Part shown: piece by piece, positions 6,375 to 9,221 of the stretch | How the letters are laid out: each line of letters starts with the position of its first letter | Numbering within the stretch: the first letter of the stretch is position 1 | Source of the DNA: Pseudomonadota bacterium | Lineage (GTDB): Bacteria > Pseudomonadota > Gammaproteobacteria > Pseudomonadales > Azotimanducaceae | Direction of reading: 5' to 3' | DNA: 9,221 nucleotides | Assembly: GCA_009936895.1 (NCBI GenBank) | Contig: JAACDS010000277.1 | Coordinates: forward strand, 1-9,221 | Notes under the pieces: generated by a model | What the model was told of the DNA's origin: nothing | The model's database searches: none | The model's input: only the letters and a program-made list of their open reading frames with translations | Position numbers and translations under genes: made by a program

Positions 6375-6387
6375 CCGCTTGAACTCA

Positions 6388-8055
6388 TCATCGGTGAATT
6401 GGCTTGTACTGCACTCGTGTGGGTTGGGCGTCACCCAGCCGCTTCTTTCGGTCAACTTCGTATTCGGTGTAATTGCCCTCAAAAAACGTCACGTCGCTGT
6501 CGCCGGTGAAAGCTATGATATGAGTGGCGATACGATCCAAGAACCAACGATCATGTGAAATCACCAGTGCGGTGCCCGCGTAGCTCAGCAGTGCTTCTTC
6601 CAGTGCTCGCAGGGTTTCTACATCCAAATCGTTGGTGGGTTCGTCCAGCAGCAGCACGTTCGCGCCACGACGCAGAAGTTTGGCTAAGTGCACGCGGTTG
6701 CGTTCGCCGCCGGACAAGGTACCAACAAATTTTTGTTGGTCTGTGCCTTTGAAGTTGAAGCGCCCGCAGTACTGGCGGCTGGCAATTTCGTGTTTACCGA
6801 TGCGCATAATATCCAAGCCGTCGGAGACTTCTTCCCATACGGTTTTGTCGTCAGCCAACGTGTCGCGGCTTTGATCCACGTAGGCCAGATCCACCGTCGA
6901 ACCTTTGTCGATGGAGCCGCTGTCCGGTGTTTCCTGCCCGGTCAGCATTTTGAAGAAAGTCGATTTGCCGGCACCGTTGCCGCCGATGATGCCAACGATG
7001 GCACCGCGGGGGATGATGGCGCTGAAGTCATCAATGAGCAGACGATCACCGAATCCCTTACTCAAATTATTGATCTCGATGACTTTTTCGCCCAATCGCT
7101 CACCGGTAGGAATGAACAGTTCGGTGGTCTCGCGACGCACCTCGCTCTCTTCGGCGACCAGTTCGTCAAAGCGGGCCATACGCGATTTGCTTTTGGCCTG
7201 ACGCGCCTTAGGGTTTGAGCGTACCCATTCCAGCTCGGATTTAATGGTTCGCTGACGGGCTTCGTCGGTGGATGCTTCTTGCTCTAAACGCTTCTCTTTG
7301 GCTTCCAGCCATGTGGAATAGTTGCCTTCGTAGGGCAGCCCGCGTCCCCGGTCCAGTTCGAGAATCCAGCTGGCAACGTTATCGAGGAAATAGCGATCGT
7401 GAGTCACCGCTACGACTGTGCCCGGATATTCGTCGAGGAAGCGTTCCAGCCAAGAGACACTTTCTGCGTCTAGGTGGTTAGTGGGTTCGTCCAGCAATAG
7501 CATGTCTGGCTTCGACAGCAGTAGGGCGCAGAGCGCGACGCGGCGGCGCTCACCACCGGAAAGACTGACCACAGGTGTGTCCCACGCAGGCAGTCGCAGG
7601 GCGTCTGCGGCGATATCAAGGGTGCGATCAATTTCCCAGCCTTCTACTGCATCGATTTCAGTGGCTAAGTCACCCTGGCGTTCCAGCAGCTTAGTCATTT
7701 CATCGTCGTCCATCGGCTCGGCAAACCGATCGGAAATATCGTTGTATTCTTGCAGGATCGCCATGATGGGGGCTACCCCAAGCTCGACGTTGCCCCGAAC
7801 ATCCAAGTCATCGTCGAGGCCCGGTTCCTGAGGCAGGTAGCCAACGCGAATGTCTTTTTGTGCTCGCGCCTCACCATCGATCTCGGTGTCCTCGCCGGCC
7901 ATGATGCGCAGCAGGCTGGATTTACCCGAGCCGTTCAGGCCCAAAACGCCGATTTTAGCGCCGGGATAGAACGATAAGTTGATGTTTTGCAAAATAGTCC
8001 GCTGGGGTGGGACGATCTTGGTCACGCCCTGCATGGTGTACACGTACTGAGCCAT
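6388..8055 (-). CDS. ettA: Energy-dependent translational throttle protein EttA (ABC-F ATPase)
   Basis: EttA is a soluble ABC-F protein that binds the ribosomal E site and gates entry into elongation according to the ATP/ADP ratio. The 555-residue length equals that of E. coli EttA, and there are no membrane segments. ABC domain 1 has Walker A GLNGSGKSS (39-47), signature LSGGERRR (165-172), Walker B DMLLLDE (184-190) with catalytic E190, and switch His H219. The inter-domain linker with the P-site tRNA interaction motif spans about 240-320, including SNPKARQAKSKSRMARFDEL. ABC domain 2 has GGNGAGKST (358-366), LSGGERNR (447-454), VLLLDEPTNDLD (467-478, with E472) and H501. Both catalytic sites look intact. 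An AGGAG site (8061-8065 on the plus strand) precedes the ATG by 5 bases, with a promoter candidate upstream. It is transcribed divergently from glyA. Confidence 0.97.
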   Translation of the reverse strand: MAQYVYTMQGVTKIVPPQRTILQNINLSFYPGAKIGVLGLNGSGKSSLLRIMAGEDTEIDGEARAQKDIRVGYLPQEPGLDDDLDVRGNVELGVAPIMAILQEYNDISDRFAEPMDDDEMTKLLERQGDLATEIDAVEGWEIDRTLDIAADALRLPAWDTPVVSLSGGERRRVALCALLLSKPDMLLLDEPTNHLDAESVSWLERFLDEYPGTVVAVTHDRYFLDNVASWILELDRGRGLPYEGNYSTWLEAKEKRLEQEASTDEARQRTIKSELEWVRSNPKARQAKSKSRMARFDELVAEESEVRRETTELFIPTGERLGEKVIEINNLSKGFGDRLLIDDFSAIIPRGAIVGIIGGNGAGKSTFFKMLTGQETPDSGSIDKGSTVDLAYVDQSRDTLADDKTVWEEVSDGLDIMRIGKHEIASRQYCGRFNFKGTDQQKFVGTLSGGERNRVHLAKLLRRGANVLLLDEPTNDLDVETLRALEEALLSYAGTALVISHDRWFLDRIATHIIAFTGDSDVTFFEGNYTEYEVDRKKRLGDAQPTRVQYKPIHR

Positions 8056-8082
8056 GAACGCTCCTGAAGTCTAACAGCGGGG

Positions 8083-8111
8083 AGTATACGGGCCTGTGCC
8101 AGTGGTGCCAC
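8083..8111 (-). promoter_or_regulatory. Candidate sigma70 promoter of ettA
   Basis: Read on the minus strand, a -35-like GTGGCA (8106-8111, four of six consensus bases) is followed after 17 bases by a -10-like TATACT (8083-8088, five of six). Transcription would begin near 8076, giving an untranslated leader of about 20 bases before the ettA start at 8055. The -35 element lies inside the small inverted repeat described at 8091-8126. Confidence 0.55.
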
Positions 8112-8126
8112 TTTTGTGTGCAGGCC
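8091..8126. repeat. Nested inverted repeats over the ettA -35 region
   Basis: AGTGG (8101-8105) and CCACT (8108-8112) form a near-continuous palindrome with a 2-base centre. It is framed by a wider pair, GGCCTG (8091-8096) and CAGGCC (8121-8126). The inner palindrome covers the predicted ettA -35 element, so a dimeric repressor or activator site is conceivable. No known operator consensus was recognised. The repeats are seen directly, and the function is inference. Confidence 0.35.
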
Positions 8127-8237
8127 GAGATCAAAAAAACGGGCAAATGACCGGGCGGCAGTCGTCCACCGAGAGAAATGAACAGAGTTTTAGTTTAAGT
8201 CGCAGTTCTTTCAGGCCCCCTCGCTGGCGACTTGGTT

Positions 8238-8243
8238 TATACT
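8238..8243 (+). promoter_or_regulatory. Probable -10 element of glyA
   Basis: TATACT (8238-8243, five of six consensus bases) occurs in the context GGTTTATACTGCGC, 46 bases before the glyA ATG. No good -35 hexamer lies at 16-18 bases (that region reads about GGCCCC), so an activator may be needed. In E. coli glyA is controlled by MetR and PurR, but I did not recognise a convincing site for either here. The rest of 8127-8237 shows nothing I can name. Confidence 0.4.
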
Positions 8244-8289
8244 GCGCTGCGCGCAACACATCCCGTTTTCTGACAGTTAAGAGAAGCCC

Positions 8290-9221
8290 ATGTTTGTAGG
8301 TAACGAAACCATTGCTGAGTTCGACGCGGAATTGGCGGACGTCATCAACGCGGAAACGCGCCGTCAGGAAGAACATATCGAACTCATCGCATCAGAGAAT
8401 TACGCCAGCCCTCGCTCCATGGAGGCTCAAGGCAGTGTGCTGACGAATAAGTATGCGGAAGGTTATCCGGGTAAGCGGTACTACGGCGGCTGTGAACATG
8501 TGGACAAGGCTGAAATGTTGGCCATCGAACGAGCGAAGACGCTCTTTGGCGCTGACTATGCCAATGTGCAGCCTCATTCGGGGTCTCAGGCAAATGCGGC
8601 GGTCTATCTGGCACTGCTTCAAGGGGGCGATACCGTGCTGGGTATGAGCCTTGCGGACGGCGGCCACCTAACGCACGGTGCGTCTGTGAATTTCTCCGGC
8701 AAGCTCTACAACCCCGTGCAGTACGGCATCAACGTAGAAACCGGTGAAGTGGATTACGACGAAGTGGCTCGTCTGGCGCAAGAGCATCAACCGAAAATGA
8801 TTGTGGCTGGCTTCTCAGCCTATTCTCGACGTCTGGACTGGCAGAAGTTTCGAGAGATTGCAGACTCCGTGGGCGCATACTTTTTGGTCGATATGGCCCA
8901 CGTGGCAGGACTGGTGGCAGCGGGTGAATACCCGAACCCAGTGCCCTACGCTGACGTGGTCACGTCTACTACGCATAAAACGCTATGCGGTCCTCGCGGC
9001 GGTATCATCCTCGCGCGCTCAAATCCCGATATTGAAAAGAAGCTGAATTCTGCCCTTTTCCCCGGCAGCCAAGGCGGACCCTTGATGCACGTGATTGCGG
9101 CCAAGGCTGTGGCGTTCAAAGAAGCCATGACGCCAGAGTTCAATGACTATCAGGCGCAGACATTGGCCAACGCACGGGCCATTGCCAAGGGTCTGATGGA
9201 CCGTGGCTACTCGATCGTTTC
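8290..9221 (+). CDS. glyA: Serine hydroxymethyltransferase, 3'-partial
   Basis: GlyA is a pyridoxal-phosphate enzyme that interconverts serine and glycine while charging tetrahydrofolate to 5,10-methylene-THF, the main one-carbon source of the cell. The frame is open from the ATG at 8290 to the right edge (310 full codons). About 105-110 C-terminal residues are missing if the length is the usual 415-420. Family landmarks include EEHIELIASENYASP near 27-41, NKYAEGYPGKRYYGGCE (about 55-71), the cofactor-contacting QPHSGSQAN, GGHLTHG, and FLVDMAHVAGL. The PLP-binding lysine, K230, lies in STTHKTLCGPRGG; E. coli has HKTLAGPRGG. The Cys after TL is less common than Ala or Arg. The ATG is supported by the family start and a purine-rich AAGAGAAG (8279-8286) just before it. 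Confidence 0.97.
   Translation, partial: MFVGNETIAEFDAELADVINAETRRQEEHIELIASENYASPRSMEAQGSVLTNKYAEGYPGKRYYGGCEHVDKAEMLAIERAKTLFGADYANVQPHSGSQANAAVYLALLQGGDTVLGMSLADGGHLTHGASVNFSGKLYNPVQYGINVETGEVDYDEVARLAQEHQPKMIVAGFSAYSRRLDWQKFREIADSVGAYFLVDMAHVAGLVAAGEYPNPVPYADVVTSTTHKTLCGPRGGIILARSNPDIEKKLNSALFPGSQGGPLMHVIAAKAVAFKEAMTPEFNDYQAQTLANARAIAKGLMDRGYSIV

Noticed and set aside
5814..6482. 222-codon minus-strand open frame opposite radA
   Set aside because: It is antisense to strongly conserved RadA motifs and overlaps the end of ettA. The composition and content look like a shadow of radA codon structure.
6688..7218. 176-codon plus-strand open frame opposite ettA
   Set aside because: It is a shadow frame of ettA. 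Its translation has no recognisable domain, and the ettA frame is intact with both ATPase sites.
8250..8275. PurR-like operator before glyA
   Set aside because: CGCAAC and CGTTTTC are both present, but the spacing and order do not match the 16-base PurR palindrome.

Overview
This window is a stretch of core bacterial chromosome. The proteins look gammaproteobacterial: RNase R with a Lys/Arg-rich tail, RlmB, S6, L9, DnaB, RadA, a 555-residue EttA and GlyA all resemble their Escherichia/Pseudomonas counterparts. The gene order rnr-rlmB-rpsF-rpsR-rplI-dnaB is also typical of that class. Base composition is moderately GC-rich and even throughout. I see no mobile element, phage gene, CRISPR array, tRNA or rRNA. 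I cannot name the genus.

Layout. (1) Positions 1-2125, plus strand: the 3' part of rnr (RNase R, entering from the left edge) overlaps the start of rlmB (23S rRNA G2251 2'-O-methyltransferase). rnr is broken by an in-frame TAG at 1012-1014, inside the S1 RNA-binding domain. The rest of S1 and the basic tail continue in the same frame to 1392. (2) Positions 2126-2289: a leader region with a good sigma70-type promoter, a GC-rich discriminator and a hairpin just before rpsF. (3) Positions 2290-3474: the ribosomal protein operon rpsF (S6), rpsR (S18) and rplI (L9), closed by a strong intrinsic terminator. (4) Positions 3475-6374: a hairpin-containing leader, then dnaB (replicative helicase) and radA (recombination and repair ATPase), 22 bases apart. 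(5) Positions 6388-8055, minus strand: ettA (ABC-F translation factor), tail to tail with radA. (6) Positions 8056-8289: a divergent promoter region. (7) Positions 8290 to the right edge: the first two thirds of glyA (serine hydroxymethyltransferase), plus strand.

Functionally the block joins RNA turnover and rRNA modification (rnr, rlmB), ribosome assembly (S6, S18, L9), chromosome replication and repair (dnaB, radA), ribosome energy sensing (ettA) and one-carbon supply (glyA). I found no convincing undescribed system. The points most worth a second look are the amber codon that splits an otherwise intact RNase R, an S18 protein whose N-terminal arm departs from the usual gammaproteobacterial form, and a few leader and operator-like structures.
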